Part shown: piece by piece, positions 26,302 through 35,466 of the stretch
How positions within the stretch are numbered: the first letter of the stretch is position 1
Layout: the number at the start of each line of letters is the position of its first letter
Assembly: GCA_021295915.1 (NCBI GenBank)
Contig: JAGWBK010000048.1
Span: 1-48,018, forward strand
Direction of reading: 5' to 3'
Length of the DNA stretch: 48,018 bases
From: Dehalococcoidia bacterium
GTDB taxonomy: Bacteria > Chloroflexota > Dehalococcoidia > Lucifugimonadales > UBA1123
Program-made: the position numbers and the translations under genes
Notes under the pieces: generated by a model
The model's database searches: none
The model's input: only the letters and a program-made list of their open reading frames with translations
What the model was told of the DNA's origin: nothing

Positions 26302-28106
26302 TCTTCAAGCCATGCATTAGGCCAGAAGGGTGTGTGCTTGTTCGCGAAGTTCTTGATTCGAGCAGACCTGCCGTTTGCCCACGTCTGCTGTCCAAAGTAG
26401 AACATGGGAACGTCCTCATAGAACTGCGCATGCACTTTGTCTGAAATGGCCTTGATCGCTTCGAAATCGCTCTCTCTCGCCATTTGGTCGAAGTACGTCT
26501 TCATATTGCCGCTGGGGTCCGAGTACCCGTTCCGTGCCCCGTCAGAGGTTAGGAACCAGTCAAACTGCAATGGGCTCACATTGTACCCTAGCTTGGTGCC
26601 GGTGATGCCGAGGTCGAACGAGTCGGCGTCGTTATACAGTGCAGCGACCGTACCCCAGTCAGTGGCTATGAATTCCACCTCGAAGCCGAGTACCTCAAGT
26701 AGCTCCTTGAACGGCCTGGTGGTGTCCTTGAACATTGCGAGGTCCTCTGGGCTGGTCAGCTTGACCTTGACGCCGACCATTCCCTCTTCCTCGATGATCT
26801 TCTTTGCGGTCTCAACGTCCTTGACATTATAGGGCTCGGTACCAGGTACTCCTGTAGAGTCCCACACGGTCTGGTTGATGCCGCATCCCATGAAGCCGGA
26901 GCACGTGTCCCAGAACTGACCCTTGGGTCCACCGGCGGCTATGCCGAGGATCTTGTCGTTGTCCATGGCCATCTGAACAGCCTGCCTGACGCGCTGGTTG
27001 TCGAATGGAGGATGGGTGTGGCTTGGCCACATGCCAACGAGCCTTCCGGGTCGGCCGGTAGTGAATACCGAGTTGGCGCTCTCCTCAACTCGGGAGGCAA
27101 AGTCGGACGGATACTCGTCGACCCAGTCAACCTGGCCTGTTGTCAGCGCTGCGACGCGTGTTGCGAAGTCTGGGACTTCCAGCCATTCCACCTTGTCGAT
27201 GTAGGCAGTGTGCCCACCGGACATGTACGAAGCCGGCTCAGTTCTGGGCTGGTAGTCTTCCCATCGTTCCATGATTACCCGGTCGCCAACGTACCAGTCC
27301 ACGAACTTGTACGGACCGGTGCTGCTGATATAGTCGACCGCGGTCGTGGAAGGAACCTCCCAGATCTCTCGTGGCTGTACCCAGGGCCCACGATGTCCCG
27401 GAGGCGTGGTCAGCGCCAGAATCGGCAGGCCGGATGGTTCGCTGAGGTGGAAGCTGAGGCTCAGTTCGCTGTCCGCAGTTATCTCATTAGTGACATCGTT
27501 GGTTCGTCTTATGAAGGCTGTATTTGCCCTTTCGTATGAGCCAATAGCGTCCTCGGCTGTGACCGGCTCCCCGTTATGGAACGTCAACCCTGAACGCAGG
27601 TTGAAGGTCCACACCAGCCCGTCGTCACTAACAGTCCAACTCTCTGCCAGCATGGGCTGGATCTGGTCCTCGAAGTCTCGTGTAAACAGGGTCTCCGACA
27701 TGTTACTCGGTAGGTACTGGACTACAGTGGCTCCCGTCCACTGTGAGTCAACGGCGGGGAAATTCGCCTGTCCTATTCCTGAAGCGGTACCCCCAAACTT
27801 GGCTTCACCCTCTTGCGTGGAGATTTCGACGGATGAGATGCGCGTGACTGGCGGAATTGCAGTCGGAAGAGGCCCCGCTGGAGCTGGCTGCACTGGTGCC
27901 GCCGCGGGCGCTGCCGCTGCGGGCGCCGCGGGCTGCTGTGGCTGCTGAGGTTGGGTCTGGGCCACCGCCTGAGCTGGCGCCGCTGGCGCAGCAGCAGCAG
28001 GTTGCTGTGGTGCCTGAGGTTCAGACACCTCGGCGCTGCTACACCCCAGCACAAACGCCAAAAGGCCGATTATGGACAATATCGCGATGGTAGTCGTTAA
28101 CTTCAC
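26298..28106 (-). CDS. Extracellular solute-binding lipoprotein, family 5 (second system)
   Basis: About 602 residues. I chose the GTG at 28104-28106 because GAGGAG lies eight nt upstream and overlaps the alternative GTG three codons earlier; it also makes the N terminus (MKLTTTIAILS) match the first binding protein. A lipobox (FVLGC) is followed by a Gln/Pro/Ala low-complexity tether. The family 5 pattern follows: LAESWTVSDDGLVWTFNLRS, HNGEPVTAEDAIGSYERA, RVRQAVQMAMDNDKIL. The ligand is unknown. The gene heads an operon with two overlapping permease genes; a palindrome at 28182-28200 sits where an operator would. Confidence 0.92.
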   Translation of the reverse strand: MKLTTTIAILSIIGLLAFVLGCSSAEVSEPQAPQQPAAAAPAAPAQAVAQTQPQQPQQPAAPAAAAPAAAPVQPAPAGPLPTAIPPVTRISSVEISTQEGEAKFGGTASGIGQANFPAVDSQWTGATVVQYLPSNMSETLFTRDFEDQIQPMLAESWTVSDDGLVWTFNLRSGLTFHNGEPVTAEDAIGSYERANTAFIRRTNDVTNEITADSELSLSFHLSEPSGLPILALTTPPGHRGPWVQPREIWEVPSTTAVDYISSTGPYKFVDWYVGDRVIMERWEDYQPRTEPASYMSGGHTAYIDKVEWLEVPDFATRVAALTTGQVDWVDEYPSDFASRVEESANSVFTTGRPGRLVGMWPSHTHPPFDNQRVRQAVQMAMDNDKILGIAAGGPKGQFWDTCSGFMGCGINQTVWDSTGVPGTEPYNVKDVETAKKIIEEEGMVGVKVKLTSPEDLAMFKDTTRPFKELLEVLGFEVEFIATDWGTVAALYNDADSFDLGITGTKLGYNVSPLQFDWFLTSDGARNGYSDPSGNMKTYFDQMARESDFEAIKAISDKVHAQFYEDVPMFYFGQQTWANGRSARIKNFANKHTPFWPNAWLEE

Positions 28107-28181
28107 AACTGACACTCCTCTTCCCTGAAAAACTCAATCGCCACATTCCGCCGCAAGTCCCGGTGAGTGTTCCTGTGTTGG

Positions 28182-28200
28182 CAGGTTCAACTTGAACCTG
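28182..28200. promoter_or_regulatory. Perfect 19-nt palindrome upstream of the second importer operon
   Basis: CAGGTTCAA-C-TTGAACCTG: two 9-bp arms around one centre base, 76-94 nt upstream of the binding-protein start in a 270-nt gap that contains no gene. The symmetry suits a dimeric repressor (GntR, TetR or LacI type), perhaps responding to the imported solute. No regulator gene is adjacent. Confidence 0.55.
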
Positions 28201-28377
28201 AGACTTGGAACAGCCTAAAGGGAGTGGATGTCCGTTGTTCGCTAAGTTAACGAGCGGGATGCGCAAAACTTACGATTTCTGGCTTTTCTTGTCAAATCAT
28301 TCCTGACTTATTCATCAGGTGTCGGCACACGTCCCGTCGTCGGCAGTAGAGGGAAGAGTCCGCTAACGATTTCGAGT

Positions 28378-29787
28378 TTATCTAAGACACAGCAGGGTGC
28401 CTTCACTTGTAGTCAGATAGAGAACTCCGCCGGACACAATGGGAGCAGAAGCCAGGGGCGACCCTATGTTGTATGCCCAGACCTCCCGCCCTGTCAGAGC
28501 GTCAACTGCGTGCAGAGTCCCGCCGGCATCAGCGGCCAATAGCGTGCCTTCCCATACAGATGGGGAGACTTCAAAGGGATGCGGAGATTCGAATCTCCAC
28601 CTCAGATCTCCCGAGTCTCGATCCAGAGCAAGAGTGCTGCCGGACCTCGACGTCGCATAAACCAGGTCGTGAGCAACAGTCGGAGTAGTTGTGAATCCGG
28701 AGTCGCGTTCCAGGAAGAACCAGTCAAATCCCTTCTGCTGACCCACAGACTCAATGAACCCGAAGTGCCTGAGTTGAAGTCGAATCCACACCAGGTTCTT
28801 TTCGAATGGGAACTCGCGCTGACTCCAGTCGACTGACCTGACTCGTCCTCCCAGGTCAGCGAAAAACAGCCTGTCTCCATGAAACGCCGCACCCCCTTCC
28901 GCCCCGTTGACTCCCTTATAGTCAAAGCGCCTCTTCCCTGTATTCAGGTCCAGCAGGTATAGCTTCCCTTCGATGTCGGTAAACCCTACAACAGGGGGGT
29001 GTACGGCCGGGTCTGAACGAATCACGTCATCGGCGCGGAAACTCCATCTCTCCTTACCCGTGGCTGCGTCCAGGGTATATAGCCGCCAGTCGTTAGAGCC
29101 GATATACAGCACACCTTCATAGACCACCGGCGAGGACAGAATTGGATTTCCTGTCGAGAATTCCCAGATCAAGTCTCCTGTTTCGGCGTTCAATGCTATG
29201 ACCCTGCCGTCCTGCAGGCCAGCGAACACGATGCCGCCTGCGACGGCCGGGGTCGTCTTCACGGCATCACCCGCTGTGAATTCCCACCGGGTTTCCCCAC
29301 TCTCGGCGTCCAGGGCCACAAGCCGGCCATCGCCTGTGCCGACGTAGACCCTGCCCGACACTATCGCCGGAGACGCGAACAGGCCCAGCCGACTCTGGAA
29401 TTTCCACTGGACGAGCCCCTGAGGTGTGAAGGTCTCGCCCTCTAGCACCGCGTTCCTGTCTGGAGATCCCTGCGACATGGCCCACTCGCCGGGTCCCGAT
29501 ATCGAGCTGATACTCGTAGCTGGAGGAGGCAGAAAACGATACGGACCGACATTCACATAGACAGCCCACAGCAGCAGGACACAGATCACCGCGGCAGAGG
29601 CAACCCTTATCGTGTAGCGACGCCATGGCCACGAGGAGTACGCTGGACCCTCAGGTGTACTCGCTACTGGATTGGCCGAAGTCGGGACTGTAGGAAGCCG
29701 TGACCTGCACGAGCCACAGAAAGCCGCGTCGGCCCGACAGCTTTGCCCGCAGACCGGGCAGACGAGGACCTGTTCGGCATCTCGCAT
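28378..29787 (-). CDS. Membrane-anchored PQQ-type beta-propeller protein with zinc ribbon
   Basis: A 469-residue protein with three parts. A cytoplasmic zinc ribbon has Cys10-x2-Cys13 and Cys24-x2-Cys27 (CPVCG ... FCGSC). A single membrane segment lies near residues 58-77. An external beta-propeller is built of PQQ-like repeats (GRLVALDAESGETRWEF, GRVIALNAETGDLIWEF, WRLYTLDAATGKERWSF, STLALDRDSGDLRWRF, GTLHAVDALTGREVWAYN). The propeller lacks visible methanol-dehydrogenase catalytic residues, so a scaffold or binding role (as in BamB-like proteins) is more likely than an oxidase. It follows the CocE gene on the same strand by 25 nt. Confidence 0.85.
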   Translation of the reverse strand: MRDAEQVLVCPVCGQSCRADAAFCGSCRSRLPTVPTSANPVASTPEGPAYSSWPWRRYTIRVASAAVICVLLLWAVYVNVGPYRFLPPPATSISSISGPGEWAMSQGSPDRNAVLEGETFTPQGLVQWKFQSRLGLFASPAIVSGRVYVGTGDGRLVALDAESGETRWEFTAGDAVKTTPAVAGGIVFAGLQDGRVIALNAETGDLIWEFSTGNPILSSPVVYEGVLYIGSNDWRLYTLDAATGKERWSFRADDVIRSDPAVHPPVVGFTDIEGKLYLLDLNTGKRRFDYKGVNGAEGGAAFHGDRLFFADLGGRVRSVDWSQREFPFEKNLVWIRLQLRHFGFIESVGQQKGFDWFFLERDSGFTTTPTVAHDLVYATSRSGSTLALDRDSGDLRWRFESPHPFEVSPSVWEGTLLAADAGGTLHAVDALTGREVWAYNIGSPLASAPIVSGGVLYLTTSEGTLLCLR

Positions 29788-29812
29788 TGACCGCGTCCGC
29801 CCCCATCCTGCC

Positions 29813-31519
29813 CTATGACACTATCGGCAGGGTGACTCGCGATGGGCGCATGGCGTCGTGATGCACAGTCTGATGTGCAATTACGAGAGTGGACTCGAAG
29901 TAGTCGTCGCCTCCGGTGTTGTGGTTGCGGTCGAAGTTCGGGAAGTCGCTGCTGGAAACGTCCAGTCTGATGCGGTGCCCTCGCTTGAACAGATTGCTGG
30001 TGGGATGGACTTGAATTGAGTACTCGTACGGCTTTCCGGGTTCGATCAGCGACGGAGATGTAAACGAGTCGCGATACCTCGCACGAACTATTCCGTGGCA
30101 CAACTCCTGTACGAATCCATCGGGCCACACATCCATCAGCTTTACGACGAAATCGGTATCCCTCGCCGAGGAAGTGGCCCACAGATTGACCGTCACCGGA
30201 CCCGTCACCTCTACCGGCTGGTCCAGCGGAGGAGTCTGATAGATGAGAATGTCGTGGCGATCGTCCAGTTCACGCTGGTTGTACGGCTCCTGCTGGCATA
30301 CCGGACTGAACAACGTCATCACGGGATCGCGCGGATCGTAGTCGTAGGAATCGCCGGGTTCATCTCCCGGAGGCTGAGCGTTCAGCAGCCCGTCTGAGCG
30401 CAGGTAGTAGTCTGTGTATTCCGTTCTGGCCAGGGGCCACTCGTTCTCCGCGCGCCACCTGTTTGCACCCATTACGAACAGCTCGATTTGGGGCCATTCA
30501 GTTATCCCACTGTCTTCACCCTTCAGCCAGTATCTGAACCAGTCGTCGGCGATCTGGAAGAAGTCCCGGGCCGCTTCCGGGCCAAAGTCGATCTCCCCGA
30601 CTTGGGAGGTGAAGTCAAGGGTGTGCGACCAGGGCCCCACTATGAGCCGTTGCCAGCTTCTGGCTTCCTCGGTCATGCCATTCTGGCGCATCCCTGTGAA
30701 ATGCTTGATCGCCCCGATCTGTTGGTCGTACCAGCCGGTCGTGGTCAATGCAGGTACCGACACGTCCTTGTGCCGGTCCATGAACTTGAAGTTGTCCACG
30801 GCGTGGTCCTTTAGCCAGCTCCGCCAGTGCTTTCCCATGCCGGACAGTGAGTAGTCCGGAAGGTCGCCGAGCGGAAGGTACCACTGCCACTTGTATCGGT
30901 CTCGCTCCACGTAGAGCCTGTCCGCCTCGTCGACCGTCACAGGGCCAGGCGAGTCCCCGAGACGATTCCGGAAGTCCGGAGCCAGCGTGTTCATCGTCCA
31001 CCAGAGAGCTCGTCCGAGTCGGAGCACCCCGGACAGCTCCCTGTCCAACAAGTCTGCCGCAATTGCGCTCGGCATCATTGCCACGAGATGCGGTGGCCGC
31101 TTGTGGGCAAGCTCCCACTGTGTCCAGGCATTGTAGGAAATGCCGACCGTCCCGACTCTTCCGGTGGACCAGGGAAGCACGGCCGCCCACTCCACCGCGT
31201 CGTAGCCGTCCTCGGAGTCCATGTGTTTGCTGGTCAGCAACGCGGGCATGAACTCACCTTCTGATCGATAGCGTCCACGAATATCCTGCTGGACGACGAC
31301 ATAGCCCCTCTCGGCGAGCTTATGGCCCTGCTCCACAAGTACTTCACCGTTCTTCGAATAGGGCGTCCGCTGCACCAGTGTCGGGAACTTTCCAGTTTCA
31401 TTCGGACGATAGATGTCAGAGCGCAGGATCGTTCCATCCCGTACCTGCATCTCGACGTCGCTGTCAACTACCACGCTGTGTGATCTGCGGTCGCACCCCT
31501 CTGTCTTTTCCAACTTCAT
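29813..31519 (-). CDS. CocE/NonD-type alpha/beta hydrolase (X-Pro dipeptidyl-peptidase S15 family)
   Basis: A 568-residue serine hydrolase, the normal size for CocE-like enzymes that hydrolyse esters or N-acyl bonds. The S15 domain shows RGRYRSEGEF, YDAVEWAAVLPWSTGRVGTV and the nucleophile Ser128 in GISYNAW; the later Asp/His of the triad should lie in the TTGWYDQQIGAIKHF region and in VGPWSH. The C-terminal jelly-roll domain is marked by TGPVTVNLWATSSARDTDFV. It shares its strand with the beta-propeller gene downstream and the flavin monooxygenase upstream. A Baeyer-Villiger enzyme makes esters, so an esterase beside it is a plausible partner. Confidence 0.92.
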   Translation of the reverse strand: MKLEKTEGCDRRSHSVVVDSDVEMQVRDGTILRSDIYRPNETGKFPTLVQRTPYSKNGEVLVEQGHKLAERGYVVVQQDIRGRYRSEGEFMPALLTSKHMDSEDGYDAVEWAAVLPWSTGRVGTVGISYNAWTQWELAHKRPPHLVAMMPSAIAADLLDRELSGVLRLGRALWWTMNTLAPDFRNRLGDSPGPVTVDEADRLYVERDRYKWQWYLPLGDLPDYSLSGMGKHWRSWLKDHAVDNFKFMDRHKDVSVPALTTTGWYDQQIGAIKHFTGMRQNGMTEEARSWQRLIVGPWSHTLDFTSQVGEIDFGPEAARDFFQIADDWFRYWLKGEDSGITEWPQIELFVMGANRWRAENEWPLARTEYTDYYLRSDGLLNAQPPGDEPGDSYDYDPRDPVMTLFSPVCQQEPYNQRELDDRHDILIYQTPPLDQPVEVTGPVTVNLWATSSARDTDFVVKLMDVWPDGFVQELCHGIVRARYRDSFTSPSLIEPGKPYEYSIQVHPTSNLFKRGHRIRLDVSSSDFPNFDRNHNTGGDDYFESTLVIAHQTVHHDAMRPSRVTLPIVS

Positions 31520-31652
31520 CCTCCTCCCCTCTCATATTCGATGCCCTGAAGAGAGCATTGGTCTACATATAGGACAGCTGCCTATGCTTGCGATCCTGTC
31601 ATTGACTCCCTCTGGTCAAGAATGCGGTCGCATAGGGGTCGAACAGTCCAAT

Positions 31653-33242
31653 CTACCTGAGATTCAACTCCTTATACCCGCCCTGCGCCACCTCTTCGCA
31701 GCGGCGTCTGAACGATGGCTGACCGCCGGCGTACATGAGAGTCATTCGGGTCTGCCTACCCTCCAGGTTGATGTTGATGCCCGTCTGCCACGAATCTACG
31801 TCGTTCCTCAGCAGGTTCTTGCCCTGGTCCAGTACATACTCATGCCAGCTATCCTGGGCTTCCGGCGTGGCTTCGGCACGAGTGAGGCCACGGTCGTTCA
31901 TGTGCCTAATGACCTCTATCACCCAGTCCACCTGGTATTCAATGGAGCGAGGGTTGTTTCCTGCCATTGCATGGGGTCCCATAATCATGAAGAGATTGGG
32001 GAAGCCGTTGGTCTGAAGCCCCAGGAAGGTCGCCAGTTCCTCTTCCCACTGCTCTTTCAATCTGCGCCCATCGATGCCACGTATGTCTATCCTGTTGTAG
32101 CTGCCGAATACCGCGTCGAACCCTGTGGCATAGACTATGAAGTCGAATTCGAACTCTTCCTCAGTGGTCAGGACGCCTTTGGGGGTGATTCTCTGTATGG
32201 GAGTCTCACTGATGTCTATAAGTTCGACATTGTCCTGGTTGTAGGACTCAAAGTAGTTCGTTTCCAGGGGTACCCGCTTGGTCCCAAAGCCGTGATCTTT
32301 TGGAATCAGCTTCTCCGCCACCAGGGGATCGTTCACGCGCTCCCGTATCTCTTTGTTGGCCTCGGGGTTGGTCAGCATATCTCTGAAATTGCCCTGCCAG
32401 ATGCCGAACCCCGGACTGGCGTACAGCCGCTCCCAGAACGCATATCGCTCTTCCTCGGTCACTTCGAAAGTGTCCCTGGGATCGACGTCATGTATGAATG
32501 CGGCCGTAGTCTGGGCGCAATGCTCGAACATTTCGTCATAGCCAGCTCTGATTGTTTCCATCTCGTCCGACTCTATCTTCGAGTTGTGAAGAGGAGCACA
32601 CCACTCTGGCCGAAGCTGGAAGACAGTGAGATGCCCGACGTTCTTGGCTACTTCCTGGATCGTCTGTATTCCCGTTGCCCCAGTGCCGATAACCGCCACT
32701 CTCTTGTCCGAGAAATCTAGGGGAGTATGAGGCCACCGAGAGGTGTGAAAGGACTGTCCCTCGAATGACTCGATCCCATCGATTCTCGGCAGAGTGGGCT
32801 CAGAGAGGATACCAACGCCCGTGATCAAGAACCTGCTTGTGTGTGTGCTCCCGTCTTCTAAACAGATCTCCCAACTGCGAGAATCTTCGTCATAGAAGGC
32901 AGACTTAACGTCACTGGAAAACTGGATGTCCTTCCGAAGGTCGAACTTATCGGCCACGAATTGGAGGTATCTCAGAGTCTCCGGCTGTGGCGAGAAGCGT
33001 TCGGACCAGTCCCACTCATCGAGCAGTTCCTGTGAAAACGAGTACCCATAGGAGTAGCTTTCCGAATCGAACCGGGCGCCCGGGTACCGGTTCCAATACC
33101 AGGTGCCTCCCACTCCCGTCCCTCTCTCAAAGACCCGGACCGTCATACCCAGTTCCCGCAGCTTGTACAACTGGTACATGCCTGCAATACCGGCTCCGAT
33201 CACGATTGCATCGTAATCAAGATCAGTATTTGAAAGAGACAT
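31653..33242 (-). CDS. Flavin-containing Baeyer-Villiger-type monooxygenase
   Basis: About 529 residues. A FAD-binding GxGxxG (Gly16 to Gly21, VIGAGIAG) is followed by the cyclohexanone-monooxygenase-type segment GVGGTWYWNRYPGARFDSES. The NADPH-binding site is VAVIGTGATG. Between them lies the Baeyer-Villiger fingerprint FxGxxxHxxxWP (FEGQSFHTSRWP). These enzymes insert oxygen next to a ketone to give an ester or lactone. I favour the ATG at 33242 (TTGGAG upstream); an ATG at 33281 adds 13 residues and is possible. The substrate is unknown. Neighbouring lactonase- and CocE-type hydrolases could take the products further. Confidence 0.92.
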   Translation of the reverse strand: MSLSNTDLDYDAIVIGAGIAGMYQLYKLRELGMTVRVFERGTGVGGTWYWNRYPGARFDSESYSYGYSFSQELLDEWDWSERFSPQPETLRYLQFVADKFDLRKDIQFSSDVKSAFYDEDSRSWEICLEDGSTHTSRFLITGVGILSEPTLPRIDGIESFEGQSFHTSRWPHTPLDFSDKRVAVIGTGATGIQTIQEVAKNVGHLTVFQLRPEWCAPLHNSKIESDEMETIRAGYDEMFEHCAQTTAAFIHDVDPRDTFEVTEEERYAFWERLYASPGFGIWQGNFRDMLTNPEANKEIRERVNDPLVAEKLIPKDHGFGTKRVPLETNYFESYNQDNVELIDISETPIQRITPKGVLTTEEEFEFDFIVYATGFDAVFGSYNRIDIRGIDGRRLKEQWEEELATFLGLQTNGFPNLFMIMGPHAMAGNNPRSIEYQVDWVIEVIRHMNDRGLTRAEATPEAQDSWHEYVLDQGKNLLRNDVDSWQTGININLEGRQTRMTLMYAGGQPSFRRRCEEVAQGGYKELNLR

Positions 33243-33287
33243 TTTCGTAACTCCAAGTGGTTTGAGTGAGGACTGGGCCATCTTACG

Positions 33288-33695
33288 TTAGAACAGTTCC
33301 CCAAGCGCTTGTTGAGGGTTGACCGCACGAATTGGAGACCGCTCGTAATCTCTGATGTTCCTGGTGACTATGAATCGAGCCCCACAGGACTGGGCGGCAG
33401 CCACCTGCATGGCGTCCTCGAAGTCTGCCATGGGTAGGCCCGCAGCATAGTGGATTCCTTCCGTGCCAGTCGTGGCCACTGAGACAAAGCGGGTTAGCTC
33501 GACGATGAATTCGCGAGCGTTGACCGCTCCAAATGTCGGAGCTATGAGGTAGTAGAGGTTCGACACAGAGTGCCACGCGATGTATGCGGCCTCCGCGCCG
33601 TTTTCGATCCGGTCCATAAGCTCTGAAGCCGCTTCAGAGTGTGGGTGCCTGTCGAGTGCGATGTCCACGAGAACGTCCGTGTCCAGCAGTATCAC
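33288..33695 (-). CDS. vapC: VapC-type PIN-domain toxin (second pair)
   Basis: A 135-residue PIN protein: MILLDTDVLVDIALDRHPH carries the first acidic site, MADFEDAMQVAAAQ the third, and IVTRNIRDY the last part of the RNase active site. The spacing and the AYIAWHSVSNLYYLI helix resemble the PF13470-type PIN subgroup rather than the FitB-like toxin at 8132, so the two toxins are not recent duplicates. Its ATG overlaps the antitoxin stop by four nt. Confidence 0.9.
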   Translation of the reverse strand: MILLDTDVLVDIALDRHPHSEAASELMDRIENGAEAAYIAWHSVSNLYYLIAPTFGAVNAREFIVELTRFVSVATTGTEGIHYAAGLPMADFEDAMQVAAAQSCGARFIVTRNIRDYERSPIRAVNPQQALGELF

Positions 33696-33919
33696 TGAAG
33701 GTACTTTCTGGCCAGCGCGTCGTATCGTGGATCGTCCTCACGGTCCGCTGCCTGGAACTTGCCACGCCATCGTGAGGCGAAGGTTGGCCTGTTCTCTCCC
33801 GATATTTCCCTGAGCGATTTCTCGATCAGCGAAGAAAGCGAAACGCCCTTGGAACGAGCGTATCGCTTGGCCACGGGGATCAGTTCCGCGTCCACGGTGA
33901 TGGTGAGTTTCTGCTTCAT
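33692..33919 (-). CDS. Ribbon-helix-helix-type antitoxin of the second VapBC pair
   Basis: A 75-residue protein: MKQKLTITVDAELIPVAKRY gives the ribbon strand and first helix, and ARSKGVSLSSLIEKSLREI the second helix of a ribbon-helix-helix (DUF6364-like) DNA-binding antitoxin. The C-terminal tail (FQAADREDDPRYDALARKYLQ) would neutralise the toxin. It is translationally coupled to the PIN gene. Small inverted repeats lie just upstream at 33952-33975. Confidence 0.85.
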   Translation of the reverse strand: MKQKLTITVDAELIPVAKRYARSKGVSLSSLIEKSLREISGENRPTFASRWRGKFQAADREDDPRYDALARKYLQ

Positions 33920-33951
33920 CTTGATCCTGCACTCTCAGTTATTTCATACGG

Positions 33952-33975
33952 ATACTAGATAGCAGTATACGTATA
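33952..33975. promoter_or_regulatory. Possible operator of the second VapBC pair
   Basis: ATACT-N7-AGTAT (33952-33968) overlaps the 10-bp palindrome TATACGTATA (33966-33975), 33-56 nt upstream of the antitoxin start. The arms are short, but position and AT-richness fit a self-regulated promoter. Confidence 0.4.
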
Positions 33976-34028
33976 TGGGAGTCGCTGCTCAAGTTTCCTC
34001 AACAGCCCGGCTGCAACAGCCCGCAACC

Positions 34029-35222
34029 CTACTCCTCCACCGCCTGCGCCGCCGGCAGGAAATCAGCATCGGCGAAGTCTGCGAAGCGGTTGGGCAGGAA
34101 CTCAGCCATGTCGGAGACGACCTGCGTCGAGCCACGACAGACGTAGTCTGCGATTACCAGCCCGGTGATGGGCCCCAGGTGGATGCCCTTGGTCGTGTGT
34201 CCGGTGGCCAGCAGGACGCCCTCCCAGCCGGGGACCGGGCCGATGATGGGGTTGCCGTCCGGACTCAGGGGCCGCGAACCGGCAAGCTGCTGCACCAGCT
34301 CGGCACGCTCCAGGTCGGGCAGGACATCGATGGCGCGCTGCAGTAGTTCCATCCGGGCGCTCGCCGTGGGCTGACGGTCGAACTCCTCGCCCGCGAAGAG
34401 AAGTCTCTGGTCGTAGTCCCGGCCGCCGGTGCTGCCGACGCTGGTGAATCCGTCCATCCGGCTGATCATGTGACCTCGCTTCGGCGAGCTGATCAGCACC
34501 GGAAGGGGATCGCCGGGATAGCTGAGCAGCAGGCGCTCTCCCTTCAGCGGTCGGACGGGAACTGGGAAGCCCAACCAGGGAGTGAACGCCCGACTCCAGG
34601 TGCCTGCGGCGATTACCACAGTGTCGCAGTGTATGTCCGCGGAGGCGGTCCTGACGCCGGAAACCGTGGACCCGCTCGTGACAAGACCGGTCACCTCACG
34701 GTAGATGATGTCGGCGCCCTTTAGCTCGGCACCGCCGCCAAGGGCCAGGTTGAGACGGTAGCTGTCCAGCTGAGCCGTCTCGTCCTCGTACACGGCGCCG
34801 ACGACAGAAGGGGAGAGGCGCGGCTCGATCGAGTGCACTTCCTGGGTGTCGATCCAGCGCATCTTCACGTGCGGCTCCTGCCAGACCATCATGCCCTTGA
34901 TCAGGTCGGCCTCTTCATCGTCCAGGGCCAGCCGGAGGGAGGGACGACGCTGGTAGAGCAGGTCCATGCCAGTGGCGGACTCCAGCTCCGGGACGATCTG
35001 CTCGAACTCGGAGAATGAGGCACGGGCTAGCTGGAAGGATGGGCCAGGCGTGAACTCTGCGCCCAGCAGGCTGAGGGAGCCGGTGGCATGAGCGGAAGCC
35101 CCGCTGCCGATGGCCTCCCGCTCGAGGACGGTCACGCTGACGCCCTCACGGGCCAGGTAGTAGGCTACCGAGCACCCGACCACACCGGCCCCTATGACAA
35201 CTACGTCCGCACTCTTTGCCAA
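34029..35222 (-). CDS. FAD-dependent oxidoreductase of the DAO family
   Basis: A 397-residue glycine/D-amino-acid-oxidase-type flavoprotein. The FAD dinucleotide fold opens VVVIGAGVVGCSVAYYLARE and ends its second strand at VTVLERE. Further typical parts are GSGASAHATGSLS, DSYRLNLALGGGAEL, VVIAAGTWSR and, at the C terminus, GWEGVLLATGHTTKGIHLGP. Family members oxidise the C-N bond of glycine, sarcosine, proline or D-amino acids. No partner subunits are nearby. The substrate is not inferable. Confidence 0.9.
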   Translation of the reverse strand: MAKSADVVVIGAGVVGCSVAYYLAREGVSVTVLEREAIGSGASAHATGSLSLLGAEFTPGPSFQLARASFSEFEQIVPELESATGMDLLYQRRPSLRLALDDEEADLIKGMMVWQEPHVKMRWIDTQEVHSIEPRLSPSVVGAVYEDETAQLDSYRLNLALGGGAELKGADIIYREVTGLVTSGSTVSGVRTASADIHCDTVVIAAGTWSRAFTPWLGFPVPVRPLKGERLLLSYPGDPLPVLISSPKRGHMISRMDGFTSVGSTGGRDYDQRLLFAGEEFDRQPTASARMELLQRAIDVLPDLERAELVQQLAGSRPLSPDGNPIIGPVPGWEGVLLATGHTTKGIHLGPITGLVIADYVCRGSTQVVSDMAEFLPNRFADFADADFLPAAQAVEE

Positions 35223-35289
35223 CCCCTCGCTCCCCAGATGAAGTCCTCGCGATTATCACCGTGGGCAGAACGAGTGTCAAACCGGGTCA

Positions 35290-35451
35290 AAATCAGAGAC
35301 CTTTGCATGACTTCGTCGTTCCGGCGAAGGAACGTCACCCCGTACCACGATACGGGGCCGGAATCCAGAGGTGTGTTAGCAATGACCAGTTGCTGGCGAT
35401 CAAGGCTTCTCACCCTCACCCTAACCCTCTCCCTGAGGGAGAGGGGACTAT
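35290..35451. repeat. Repeat-rich gap after the membrane-protein gene
   Basis: This region contains GTTCCGGCGAAGGAAC, CCCCGTACCACGATACGGGG (perfect 8-bp arms, about 35338-35357), GCCGGAATCCAG, and CACCCTCACCCTAACCC with CCCTCTCCCTGAGGGAGAGGG (about 35430-35450). These are the same hairpin modules as elsewhere, in a scrambled order. No gene is seen. Confidence 0.55.
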
Positions 35452-35466
35452 GCGAAGGTCTGGAAA

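Noticed and set aside
28116-28377. Small gene in the gap upstream of the second importer operon
   Set aside because: No frame with both a ribosome site and coding character. The palindrome is the only supported feature.
35223-35466. Protein-coding frames through the repeat-rich gap
   Set aside because: Their translations are products of the hairpin repeats and resemble those at other repeat copies.
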